NCBI GenBank assembly: GCA_009746045.1
Contig: RPFO01000312.1
Location: forward strand, 1,432,139 to 1,496,138
DNA from: Mesostigma viride
Taxonomy: Eukaryota > Streptophyta > Mesostigmatophyceae > Mesostigmatales > Mesostigmataceae
Direction of reading: 5' to 3'
DNA length: 64,000 nucleotides
Every line of letters starts with the position of its first letter. Within the stretch, counting starts at the first letter, position 1. A program made the position numbers and the translations under genes. Positions 11,001 through 22,700 of this stretch are shown here, in pieces. The notes below the pieces were generated by a model. It made no database searches. It was not told where the DNA came from and was given only the letters and a program-made list of their open reading frames with translations.

Positions 11001-13768
11001 GCGTGTGTGTTGGGTACGTTATTGTTATGTTGGGGAGAAAGCGTTGGTCGTTGTCTGACGGATGCCAGTTTGCACGGTTCTTCCATGCTGCGTTTTGTGT
11101 GTCGGGACACCGCTTCCGTGCTCTGTACGTTCTATTTCTGTTCATTTGGGTGGCTGGCTCGTGACCTGCCGCATCTTCAGAAAGTCAACTAGGCTTTTAG
11201 ATGTTTGGATGTCGCGTCCACTCCAGCTTTTGTGCTTTTTGATATTCTCTTCGTCCTTTTTCTTGACATCTGGCTTGCAGAGTGCACCCCATTCACTCCT
11301 GTGCGCACCTCTAGTTCCTGCACACATGCCCGGTTGCCACATGCCATGCTCATGTGCTTTTGAAAAAAGTAAAGCAAGCTCTTCGAGGGGGTGCTATTGC
11401 TACGCCTCGTCTGACCAGGGCTGCTCGCTCCCTTGTCCTCCGCTTGCCTCCCCGACTGGTTGCTTCTAGAAATGCATAATCCACTGAGGGGTGCCGCGCA
11501 TACAGGCGGCTGGTTCCCCCCCTTCCCACTCGTTGCGTTTCCTTTGCATTGTTAGCCCTACTATCACATGGCGTGCCCTTTGCATGATTAGCCCTCATAT
11601 TGATAATGGCATGTGTTTGCCCCCCTTTCCCTCCCCACCACCCCTTTCAAACCTCCCTCCCCACCCACCCCTTTCAAACCTCCCCCCCCCATCCCCCCCC
11701 GGCAGGATTCCCTGCTGCCCATGCACGCGCTCGCTGATCTGTCCTGCGTGTCGGACCTGACCGCGTCGCAGGGGGGCGCCGGCACGTCCACCTCCGGCAC
11801 CACGGTGGGGGAAGCTGACACCGCAGGGGGTACCCCCACCAGCCGCCCCAACCCCACCCACCACCACCACCATGCCCACATCAACACGCTCGGCGCGGTG
11901 GGGGTCAGCCCCGGCATGGCAGTGCGGGCCCGGCCAGTCCCGCGTTTACTTTCTGGCACGGGGATCGGCGCCAACAGTGCGGGGGATCGTCCAGGTATCT
12001 CCGATGCAGAGGTGGGCAAACAAGGTGGGGGCACAGTTGGCGGGGGCGCCTTTGCGGACGCCAGCAATAGCCTCGCCCGTGATGACCTCGCCAGCGACTC
12101 GTTCCGTGTCCCCGTCCCTGCTGGCTGCGGCGAGGACACGTTGGGCCGAGTTCAGGGTGGCGGCAGGGACGAGGGGTCGTCGCTGTCGCTGTCGCGAGGG
12201 GGGGCAGACGGCAGCTTCTTGTTCAACACGCTGGAGGAAGGCGCGGCCCCGCCTGAGGACGGGATGGGGGCCTCCTTCCGGCGGTCCGATGGGGGGGGGC
12301 GGGTGCTTCTGGAGGGCCAGAACGTTGCTGGAGGGAGAGGGGGCGTGCCGTCCAAGGACGCGGGGGAGCGAGGGGGTGTGGGAGCAGACTTTGGACCGGG
12401 GGAGGGAGGCGCGGAGGGGGTGGCCGCGAAGCACAAGAGGGAAGCGGCCTTGGTTGAGATGCCTGCGGTCGAGGCTGACTTTGACCAGGGACTCAGGGAG
12501 GCGCTCGAGAGCTTGCCAGGTGTCGGCAGTGGTGACGAACGACAGCAACCAATGCAGCAAGGGGTCCAGTCCCAAGCGGCGGTGAATGGCAAGGAGGGGG
12601 GGGAGGGCAGCACAGGGGAGGGTAAGGGGGGAGCCGCGCGAGCGGGCGTGACGGATGCTGGTGGCAAGGTCTCTGGCCTGGGTCAAGACGAAACAAGCGG
12701 CAACGCCACGCAGGATGACTCGTGCCCCCCCGCACTACCCAGTACCAACTCCCCGCAGCAGACGCGCCGCGCGCTCCCGGTATCACTGGCGTCCCTGGAG
12801 CGGCGACGGAGGGAAGGTGCCGGCGGGCAGGGCGAGGGGGAAGGGCGAGAGGAGGAGACGGGTGACGATGGCTGGCCGCTGATGGCTTCCAAGGAGCAGT
12901 CGGTGGAGGAGACGGGGGCGGAGGGGAAGGGGAGAGCCAAGGAGGCGTCGCTCGCTGCGGATCGTGGTACGGAAGCGAGAATTTCGTTGGTTGTGTTGGA
13001 CTGTTCGCTGGGTCGCCATGGCCTGATGGGTGGGTGGTTTTTTCAGGGTTGGGGTGATTGTGGTGGAGTGATGGGTTGTTGTGTAGGGATGGGTTGTCGT
13101 TGTGGATGGATGGGTTGGTGGCCATGGAGCAACAGGTTTGAGTTAAGAGTTGGTTTCCATTGGCTGTCTCTTTAATAGAGCGTTGAATAATGTTTTTTGG
13201 CAATTAGTGTAGGCGTCAATCGCAGCTCATGTGATTGATTGTAGCTAATGTATGATTGTGGTCGAATGCTTGTTTGTTGACTCCTTCCCCCATTGGCCAG
13301 CGACGTGCCTCGATGACAACCTCGTTTGCCATGGTCTCGTGCCTATCCTTCCCCCTGGCTTCTCTCCTGGTGCGTTCCCCTGGCGCTCTTTCCCCTCCTC
13401 TCTCCTGTGCTTTCGCCTTTCTTTCCCCTGATGCGTGCGCAGCCGCTGGCGACCGCGATGCGGCGCGCACCAGCCCCGCCGGAGCCAGCCGAGCACCGCT
13501 CACATGGCAGCGCTCCTTCCCGGCACGCGCTGCTTCGAGTCTGGCGCGCGGGGCACGAGCCGCGGCCTTGGCACTAATGCGGCTGTGCTTCATGCTTCTG
13601 GCAACCATCACGTTCGGAGCCGTCGCGCTGACCGTGGCCGCAGGGATCTCGGGGCTGGTCCCTGTCTTGCTGTCATCGCGCGCTGGCAGCGTGGCGCGGC
13701 AGTGGGTCTCGGATCGGATCCATGACTACTTGCAGCAGCAGTGGGAAGTCGTGCTGCCTCCCACGTAA
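8039..13768 (+). CDS. TOG/HEAT-repeat microtubule-associated protein, TORTIFOLIA1/SPIRAL2-like
   Basis: The model has three exons: 8039-10933 (donor GAT before GTGAGT), 11706-12966 (acceptor CCGGCAG), and 13443-13768. Phases 0 and 1 match, giving about 1493 residues. Residues 30-320 form helical HEAT pairs typical of plant TOG proteins: FLSCLYFDSRHRGPTTPQAV, then a repeat with KIMDTVIRVLR, and later ESNVWQERQAAIQVVREAL and AEVRRAAAAAVKAI. In that family the TOG domain binds tubulin and tunes cortical microtubule dynamics. The rest is long Ala/Pro/Gly low-complexity sequence, much longer than in land plants. Exon 3 encodes a hydrophobic stretch (LMRLCFMLLATITFGAVALT and onward) and a short polar tail, unlike known TORTIFOLIA C-termini. 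The donor at 12966 is weak, so exon 3 may be mis-joined. A second in-frame ATG lies at 8051. The gene is convergent with the AK7-like gene. Confidence 0.75.
11620..11703. repeat. Pyrimidine repeat forming the 3' splice-site tract of TOG intron 1
   Basis: Tandem copies of a block around CCCTTTCAAACCTCCCTCCC run straight into the acceptor CCCGGCAG at 11705. The polypyrimidine tract of this intron is therefore itself a minisatellite, a pattern seen at several other acceptors in the window. Confidence 0.65.
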
Positions 13769-14096
13769 ATCGAGTAATCACTGGTCGAGAAGTGAGGGTG
13801 TGCATCCTAATCTTGTACAAACATGAAGGGTTGCATCCTTGTTTTGTACCATGTGTACAGGATTTTGCAAACCGGAGTTCCAGAGGGTGGAGCTGTTTCG
13901 AAGGGGTTTAGAAAGCATTGCGCAATACATAAGAAAAACATGACGCAGTCGCAAGCAGCCAACCTGATCCCTTGTGCTTCATTCTTGGTTTTCTAGATCC
14001 CGTGGATGCGTTGCTGAAGACTCGATCTTAGGTGTTATATAGAACACGTTCTCTGTGTTCTATACTGTTCAGTGTTTTAAAATATTTTCCAAGTAA
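13769..14096. other. Spacer downstream of the TOG gene
   Basis: No gene is seen. The stretch includes two near-copies of a block around GGTTGCATCC/TTGTTTTGTACC and a short perfect hairpin, TAGAACAC with its inverse GTGTTCTA, at about 14039-14062. No certain polyadenylation signal was identified. Confidence 0.5.
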
Positions 14097-14407
14097 TTAA
14101 CTCGCGTTAGCACATTTATAACGCAATTTTTTGCGTTATAACACTTTATTTCAATTAAACACATCTAATGAAGCAAGCATGATATGGGCTATCTGAGGCC
14201 AGTTATGAATTCTCTGAGATATATAAAAAAATGTAGTATATGGTCTTGGCATGTAATTCCCAGCCTGGCTATGTGAAATTCAAAGTTGAAGACACATGGG
14301 TCTCGTAAACTATGACCCCCTCACACTACAAGGGGCCGGTATGCCACATGGGTCAAGTATTGCAGGCACTGAATTTTTTGGAGTAAAAGCAATATATGTA
14401 GACCCTC

Positions 14408-14773
14408 GTGGCTGCATATGGGCTTGAAATAAGCAGCCCTCCTATTTTCCCCACACCCATGAAATTATATCGCGCGCGGGGTAAGGCAGGGCCGCCCCCG
14501 CTCCTTCTCACCTTTAAGACCCCGGCGGACAAGATTTCTTTTCTCAGACGCCGCAAGCGGCTCGAGAAGACTCTCTTCACCCTTGATGACGACCTGACCC
14601 TGGCGCAGCAACAACGGCGACGGGAGCTATGGCCGACCTACCTCCAGCTCCGGCAGACCAAGGCGGGCCAGCCGGTGTACTGGAAGGGGGCGGCCATCTA
14701 CGTCGGCCACAAGCCCTGGCAGGCGACACCCCCCCCCCCCGCGGCCCCAGCGACTCCAGACGCCCCAGCTTAG
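14408..14773 (+). pseudogene. LINE-like retrotransposon ORF fragment
   Basis: A 121-residue open frame includes KISFLRRRKRLEKTLFTLDD, then DLTLAQQQRRRELWPTYLQL, and later GQPVYWKGAAIYVG. This resembles the C-terminal RNA-binding segment common in ORF1-type proteins of non-LTR elements in algae: a basic helix, a short strand ending in a D-D-L-T turn, an Arg-rich helix, and a final strand. There is no upstream domain, endonuclease or reverse transcriptase, so it is truncated and dead. Downstream sequence to about 15223 looks like its 3' untranslated tail, ending in (CAATT)n. The family name is from memory of the pattern, not a search. Confidence 0.5.
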
Positions 14774-15200
14774 GGGAATACAGCAGTAGTAGTGTAGAAT
14801 AGATAGACCGTGGCCATGTACATTACATACGCCTCCTAGAGGCACTATCCCAGCTAAGCCACGCGCTTTATTTAATCATGTACATGTGTGCCTATGATGA
14901 GCCACACTCCAGATGATGCCTAGCCTTATTTAGTTATGTTGTGCCCATGCAGGGAGTAACTCTCTGCTGAGAGCCACGCTTTAGCCTTTGTATAGCTATG
15001 CTGATCTTCCCCCCCCATGACAGGCTCCCCCTTCGCTGGGCATAGCTTGAAGATCATGGGGATGCACGTGCCCTGGTGCACCTAGAGCAAGGGTCCTTTA
15101 CATCCCCACCCTTGCAGGAAGTAGCTTAGGATGTATGATAGGCCATATGCCCCCTCTCAAGGGCTATGTGCTACATATACTCCCAACGGAGTTATGTTAC

Positions 15201-15223
15201 AATTCAATTCAATTCAATTCAAT
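15201..15223. repeat. (CAATT)n tail
   Basis: Four to five copies of the pentamer lie at the end of the LINE-like fragment. Many non-LTR elements terminate in short tandem repeats instead of poly(A), so this likely marks the retrotransposon 3' end. Confidence 0.6.
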
Positions 15224-16761
15224 GAAATTATAACACTATAACACTGGGTAGACAAGTGGGTGCACACAAAAGGCACCGTGGGCCCCTTGGGGGGCATAAA
15301 CCCATGGAGATGCACAAACTAAGCCCAGATATGTCAAAATAAGACAGGGCAACCACCTGCAGCCAATAATACAAGCTGGCCACATGCCACGCTTAACGAG
15401 AAGAGCGGGCACTGCGGCCACCTTGTCCATGCACGTAGGTAACGTGGTACGGACACCCTACGCAAGGCATGCATTCTAGGAGGCAGCCACCAACAAACTA
15501 GTGGTGTTGAGCCTATTTCAGCCTGCCCTAGCAAGGATAAACTAGGCCTAAGCTGCTATAGCTTGCCAGGTGATGGCCAGCACACCTGGTGGCACATGCT
15601 GTCAATGGGAAGCTTTTACTCACCAGTTACGTGCTTGATGATGCCACAGAGACCAGCCAACTGCCTCACACTCATGCAATATGTGTATGGGAAATGTATA
15701 ACAAACATATATGGAGGTATTCAAACCCATACAGCCTCTAAAACTTATCACCATCACCCTGTGGCAGGTCAACTGACTGAGGGAAGCATCTAAGAATGGT
15801 GTTTTAGAAAGGGGCCAGGCCAGGGTCAAGAAAGAGCATGAATAGTGCAAAAAGAATTAATGTGCTACACAAGCTAGAACGTATATATAAATGTCAAACA
15901 TCGATAGGAAAACGATGCTTAAGCTTTACCAGGCATGGATGGCGTTACCTTGGCCCAGCCGGTGGCCGCAAAATGGCGCATTTCGGCACACCAAAGCTGT
16001 GCAGCATGGTCGCTGGATTCGGCGATTTCTGGCCACCCTTGCACGTTTACGACTACTATGTATCATAAAAAGTAAAAAGAAACCGATATATCCTTTAAAA
16101 TACGCCGGAAAGGTATTGCTGTCAACGTTTCTATCGTCCGGCCTGATCGCAGTTTATTCCAGCAAGAACGCTGCCGACACCTATCAAATGGCCCATTTCT
16201 CACCGCAGTATGTTGCTGGGACGCTAACATGTCTTCCTATTAGGTTACGATCGCGTTTCCTGGGGTCAAACAGCTGCGCCATGTCGCTAGACTACAGCAG
16301 GACTGCAGTGGGTACGCGCGATTTCGTTCGGCCATCACCTTCGTCTTCCCTAAAAAGTCCTGATTTACAGCTGGCATTGCATGATGCCACGTGGCAACCG
16401 TTGGGTACTTGGGTACGGGGATTTTTTTATGAGATCCTAGGGTTATAAACTAAGCCTGACTGCAGTTGTTTGGCCTCTAAACTATTGGGAAATAGTTGTT
16501 TGAACTCCATGTTAACAACGCAATTTTTTGCGTTATAACCTCACAACGCAAAAAATTGCGTTATGTAATAACGCGAGTTAAAAGCACGCGACTGGGTCAT
16601 CCAAGTAACTGCAGCAATGATCAGTCAGTGCAGGGGAAGATACCAACATTCCTCCCCAGGCATAGATGCACTGCGAAGCTATGACCTGTGCCATTGTGCC
16701 CTACAGGGTAGACCAATGACTCCAAAAGCGGTGCATGCTGAAAGTCCGCCCAGGATGCCAG

Positions 16762-19700
16762 TTACATCCTGACCCGATAGCGTGCTACTGTAGCTTCCCG
16801 TTTGGCAATTGCTGCATCCAGCAGCATTTGTTCAGCTGCGTCAAGCTCGTCTGCCTCCTTGGCAAGGAACTCAGCCTGGGCGCATGACAGAGACGAGGTA
16901 AACGTAGGCGGTGGATAGTGTGAGTGTAATGTGTCTCAAAGCAGCAGCTACAATAATATGATAAAAATTATACATAGGCCGAAAGTCCACTGTACCCTAG
17001 TGAACATGGCGCAGGCCAAGCATCACGCCAGCTAGTTGCATGGGCCTTACTTTGAGATGGCCGTGGTGAGGCTGATGGTAGCGTATGCAGCACGATTTCA
17101 ACGTGACAACCAGCGCAGGCAAGAAATCTGGATGAATCTGGACCATGGTAGCTCAAGCGTGCTGTTATCTTATCCGCGTTTGTCGAGTCGTTCAGGATGA
17201 TAGAAATGCATGCAGCACAATTTGACAGCATATGGACTAAGCCGTCGAGGACTCCTGAGAACAATTCTGCAGTAGCAGCTGAAAACGAGCGGCAATTTCT
17301 ACCTTGCCCTGTTGAACTTTATACGATATGACAGAAGAAAAGCATAATGGAAACCAAAGAATGGGCACGATTCTGCCAAGCATGTCAATGGAACCATGTA
17401 TTTTGTCTCTGCTTTTTTTGTCCAGCCAGTGAAGGGCAAGTGTGCCTTGCTCAGAGCCCGGTGTGAAACCAACCATTCCTACATTTCCATCTACTTGCGA
17501 AGCGGCCATCTAGCGAGGCATTGTCACACTTGATGAGAGCGCAGAAGCACAGAGCTCCCTGGAAGGAGCTGCTGAGCGGGTGCATCTGGCAGGCGTAAAC
17601 TGGTCACAAACCCTGGAAAAGACAGAGAAATGAGCTGATCTTTTCATTACACCACCACCATCAGGCTAGGTCCGTCCGGGCCACACGACACCCACGCGAA
17701 AAAACAAACAAACAAACAAAAAGGGGTTGCCCTTGCGAAGGCTAGCACCTCGTGGCCAGAGTAGAGCAGAAATATACCACTTCATACCAGTTTCTGGCGT
17801 GCAGTGATTGTCCATTAATACTACTATAAATTCTCCAGGATATAATAAATACAAAAGGGCCGGAATACCGAGATTCCGTTCACTGGGTAGGCATGACAAG
17901 GGGCTATTATTATGGTTGGCATGACAAGGGCCTTTGAATCAGGTGGCACGCAAAGGGGCTGTTGTTCGGGTCAGCATGGCTAAAACCGGATCAATTAGGT
18001 AGGCACGACAAGAGGCTCACCAGGAAGAGGATGGGCTGCTGCGGCCGCAGCTTGCAGAGCTCGAGCAACCCCTTGGTGACAGCTGGCATGACCGCCGACA
18101 CCAACAGCTGCTTGTATGGCTCCGCCCGCATCCTCACCTCCTCCGCCTCCACGCGCGCGCGGTGGGCCGTCATCTCCTCCTGAAGGTGGGGCGGGGCGGG
18201 GTGGGGCAGGGCGGGGCAGGGCAGGGCAGGGCAGGGCAGGGCAGGGCAGGGCAGGGCAGGGCAGGGCAGGGCAGGGCAGGGCAGGGCAGGGCAGGGCAGG
18301 GCAGGGCAGGGCAGGGCAGGGCAGGGCAGGGCAGGGCAGGGCAGGGCAGGGCAGGGCAGGGCAGGGCAGGGCAGGGCAGGGCAGGGCAGGGCAGGGCAGG
18401 GCAGGGCAGGGCAGGGCAGGGCAGGGGCAGGTTGTTGGCATATCAGCAATGGCACCACCTTTAGTGGGACCACCTTTAGTGGGAGGGGTTGCCTTCCATA
18501 TTGCTAGACAGCGTTTTTTTTTATGTGCTATCCGGTCACTCACCAAGCATAAGTACAGTCATCCCCGCGTTAAGTGCGATTCTTAAGGTTACGGCCCCGC
18601 GTTAACTTACGACGCCCAAATTTTGGCAGCGTATACCTCATCGCCCACGTTTCGCAAATATCTAGTCGGAAAAATGGACGTCTGGCGACTTCCATGCTGC
18701 AGCTGGATCGGGCTTGACGAGAGCTGTTCATTGCCGCATAGAAGTCCGTCAGAGGAGGGGGGTGGGCTGCTAGCCTAATTCTACCGCTAGGGTTACGCCC
18801 CCGCGTTACGTAATGTCCCCACATTAAGCTACGACGCCGAGAATTTGGCGGTGATCGTAACTAACAAGCAGGGATGAATGTAGATCAATGCGACAACCAG
18901 CACAGGCCAGACGTCTGGAGAGTCCCGGCCAGGAGTGGTAGCACGAGCCGTTGTCTTGCATCATTACAAGACGTTCCTGACATGCAATCAGGGCCAGATG
19001 CCCTGAGCAGCATGAGTATAAGATCAGTATAAGACAAAACAAGAGGTTCCTGACCATATCAGTAGCTAAGAAAGATGTTACCGAGGCAGCTGGTGCGCTC
19101 ACCAAGCAAAAATATAGACTAATAAAAGAGCAGGGGGTCCCTAACCATGCCAGCAAGGGAGCCAGCGCGCTCACCATGAGGAGCCTCTCCTGACGCTCAT
19201 CCTCCGCTGCTGCCGCACGTGCCGCCTCGGCAGCTTCCCGCGCCTGGTGGCATCAGGGGCAGGGCAAGGATTTGAGGTGTCGAAGCAAGGAGGTAAAAGG
19301 GAGGCTGCGCGAGGGTGAGAGGTAATGAAAAGAAAAGAAAAAAAAAAATGCAGCGAGGGGAGGATGGAAAAGGTTAAGGGGTGTCGCAGCGAGGAAGGGA
19401 AAGGGAGCACCACCAAGGTCGCCAGTGGCAAGGGAATGGGCACATGCTTGCCCAGAGGAACCATGCGAAACAAATGGGACCAAGACCAGGGCCTCGCGAG
19501 GCAACCCTTTTCCGTACTTGTTCAAGGCCAAGACTAGGGCCTCGCGAGGCAACCCTTTTCCGTACTTGTTACAGGCCAAGACTAGGGCCTCGCGAGGCAA
19601 CCCTTTTCTGTACTTGTTCAAGGCCAAGACTAGGGCCTCGCGAGGCACCCCTTTTCCGTAGTTGTTACAGGCCAAGACTAGGGCCTCGCAAGGCACCCCT

Positions 19701-22700
19701 TTTCCGTACTTGTTACAGGCCATGACCAGGGCCTCGCGAGGCAACCCTTTTCCGTACTTGTTACAGGCCAAGACCAGGGCCTCGCGAGGCAACCCTTTTC
19801 CGTACTTGTTGCAGGCCAAGACTAGGGCCTTACAATGCAACCCCCTTTTCTGTACTTGTTACAGGCCCCGTATGTGCGGCGCGGATACCCGATGCGTTGC
19901 CGTGAAAGGGTGTGCGGTTCGGAAGGTTCTGAAAGGGTCCCTTGGAGGATTAGCAGACGTGCGGCGGTGATGTCCAATGGTATATGATACAGCGGCAGTG
20001 ACGTCCGATGGTATATGATACAGCGGCAGTGACGAACAATGGAACTACTTGCTGAGCTTCGCTCATTTTATATATGACGCGTGGACGGGCTCAAAGGGGA
20101 CCGACCTGCCGTAGGTAGCGTAAGACTAGCGCTTGTCACGAGGGTACTGCACCGGCCGGCCCTTTTTGTGCCTAGGCTGAGTGTGGTCCCGGAGTGCAGG
20201 CCTAGGTAGCTTCTAACGTACGTCACTAGACCTTGTTACCTGCGCCAGCCGCCAGGCGTGGCGCAACTGTGATTGGCAGTCAGTACACCTTGTACCTGCG
20301 CCAGCCGGCAGGCCTGCGTGGCGCAATGTGAATGATAGTCAGTTGTCTCTTTGATAGTCAGTACTTAGAGTGGTGTAGGGGACGTAGGGAGGCCTCTTTT
20401 CAGCTCCCACCCACCCACCCACGCTGCTAAGAGGGGCAACACCTTGTGTTCGAGTATGCTGGGCCCCCAGCATGGTGCTACAATAACCAACTTGATAATG
20501 ATGTGCACTGAGTTTGAAGGTGTGGTATAGGCTGTCCGTATAAAGCCTAGCACACAAAAATGTAAAATAAATGTTTCTCTTGGTGGGAAGGAACTCCAAT
20601 GGACCAAAAACAAGAAATGTATAATATGATACAGCGGCAGTGACGTCCGATGGTATATGATACAGCGGCAGTGACGAACAATGGCACTACAATATGATAC
20701 AGCGGCAGTGACAAACAATGGCACTACAATATGATACAGCGGCAGTGACAAACAATGGCACTACAATATGATGCAGCGGAAGTGACAAACAATGGCACTA
20801 CAATATGATGCAGCGGAACCGCACGATAAACAGGACATCCCCATCATCACCGCCACCATGTTCTTGTCCTTGACCTCATCCTCCTTTGCTCCGGGGCTGG
20901 TTGATTCCTTTCAATACCAACAAGACGTTTTTTGAAATACAGGCTTTTACACCTTACCCATGCCCTCTCCTCTCTCATTCCTTTTGTTTGTTTCAATACA
21001 GGCCTTTCCGCCTGGCCCATGCTCGTTCCTATCTTATTTCGTTATTTAAAATAGCTCGTGCACTTAACGTTGTAGTACTTTTCCTATGCCCTCACCTGCA
21101 GCTCTGCCTCACCGAGCACACTTACTTTCCTTGTCCCCTGTGAACTACTCATACTCGTACATGTCACCCTTTTTTTAATGCACTCACAAGCAGTTCTGCC
21201 TCGCCCACCGCCCTCATTGCCCTCACACAATAACTTATCCGCAGGAATGCCAACCGTCTATTTCCTAAACACACATAGCCTGCAGCTCTGCCTCGTCCAA
21301 TGCCCTCATTGCCCTCACACAATAACTTATCCCCAGGAATGCCGACCGTCTATTTCCTTAACACACATAGCCTGCAGCTCTGCCTCGTCCAATGCCCTCA
21401 TTGCCCTCACACAATAACTTATCCCCAGGAATGCCGACCGTCTATTTCCTAAACACACATAGCCTGCAGCTCTGCCTCGTCCAATGCCCTCATTGCCCTC
21501 ACACAATAACTTATCCGCAGGAATGCCAACTGTCTATTTCCTAAACACACATAGCCTGCAGCTCTGCCTCGTCCCCCGCCCATTGATATCCCCTCAAAGT
21601 ACTTCTGCTCCTGCATATGAACCGTGGCGACAGTGCCAACACCCTCACCTGCAGTTCCGCCTCATCCGGCACTTGCCCAACCATCTTAACCACTAATTAC
21701 CACGGACATCCAAATTTCTAGGAACTCTCTTCTCCCCTCACGTGCAGCTGAACCTCATCCACCGCCTGCCCAAATATCCTAAATACTAATTTACGTAGTA
21801 CATACCATCCCCTAGTAATTTCATCATGCTTTAGTAATTCCTTATGCCGTCACCTGCAGCTCGGCCTCATCCACCACCCGCTCGGCCTCCGCCTCCACCA
21901 CGGCTGGCCGCATGAAAAACGTGGGACCGATCGCGTCCACCACGCTGGCCGCTATCTCCCCCAGGTGCCGTGCCAGGTGCTCCCTGGCCCTCGCCGCCGC
22001 CTCCGCTGCCTCCGCCTCGAGCTCCTGCGCCGATTTCTTTGCCGGTTTGGCGTCCTTTGCCCCCTTGGCGGGCGTGGACGGTTTCCCATCGCCCGTGGCC
22101 GCGGCCGGCGGTGCCAGGGGTGGCGGCTCTGGGATCTTGAAGGAGAGCGCTTGCACGTCCTTGTTCTTTGTCAGGTAGAAGTAGGCGGTGCGGGGAGGGG
22201 GGCCCGGGGGGGTGCTGGGCGTCTTGGCCCCCTTGGCGTCTTTGGCGCCCGGCTTGGCGTCTTTGGTTCCCCCGCTGGATCCCTTGGGCGTGCGCGGCGG
22301 GGACAGCGCGGATTCTGCCCGATGGGGTGAGCAGGGCAGGGGAGGGGCGAGGGGAAGAAGAGAGGGGCGAGAGGAAGGAGGGGAAGAAGACAGGGAGAGA
22401 AGCATGGTGAAGGGAGGCAAGGGGAGGAGTGAGTGAGGGAAAAGTGAGGGAGAACGAGTGGGGGGAGGCATAAGGGGGGACAAGTACGAGAAGCAACAGC
22501 TAGTTTTTTCTTTTTTCAACTCTCACAGCTACATTTGGGGGGTACAACGTCCATCCTGGCTCCCTGGCGGTAAGTTTGTGTAGGACGAGGGCGTTTCATC
22601 CCAAGCTTGCACTCGGCTTGGGATGTGTGCGCTTGGCATGCGTGCGCTTGGGATGCGTGCGATACTTGTGGCTTTGAGGGCGCCCACCCACAAGACAGCG

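Larger units (their letters stand above)
14097..16581. mobile_element. 2.5-kb region bounded by TTAA plus inverted repeats
   Basis: TTAACTCGCGTTA at 14097-14109 is perfectly inverted at 16569-16581. Just inside each end are further matched hairpins built on AACGCAATTTTTTGCGTT (14120-14137 on the left; 16516-16533 and its inverse 16545-16562 on the right). The outer TTAA could be a piggyBac-style target duplication. No transposase is present; the interior carries a LINE-like fragment and unannotated sequence. It is either a non-autonomous DNA element that caught a retrotransposon fragment or two related foldback elements flanking one. Confidence 0.5.

Noticed and set aside
20820-20870. Possible AK7 micro-exon encoding EDEVKDKNM
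   Set aside because: Splice sites and phase are possible, but nine residues with no recognisable family match are not enough to include it.
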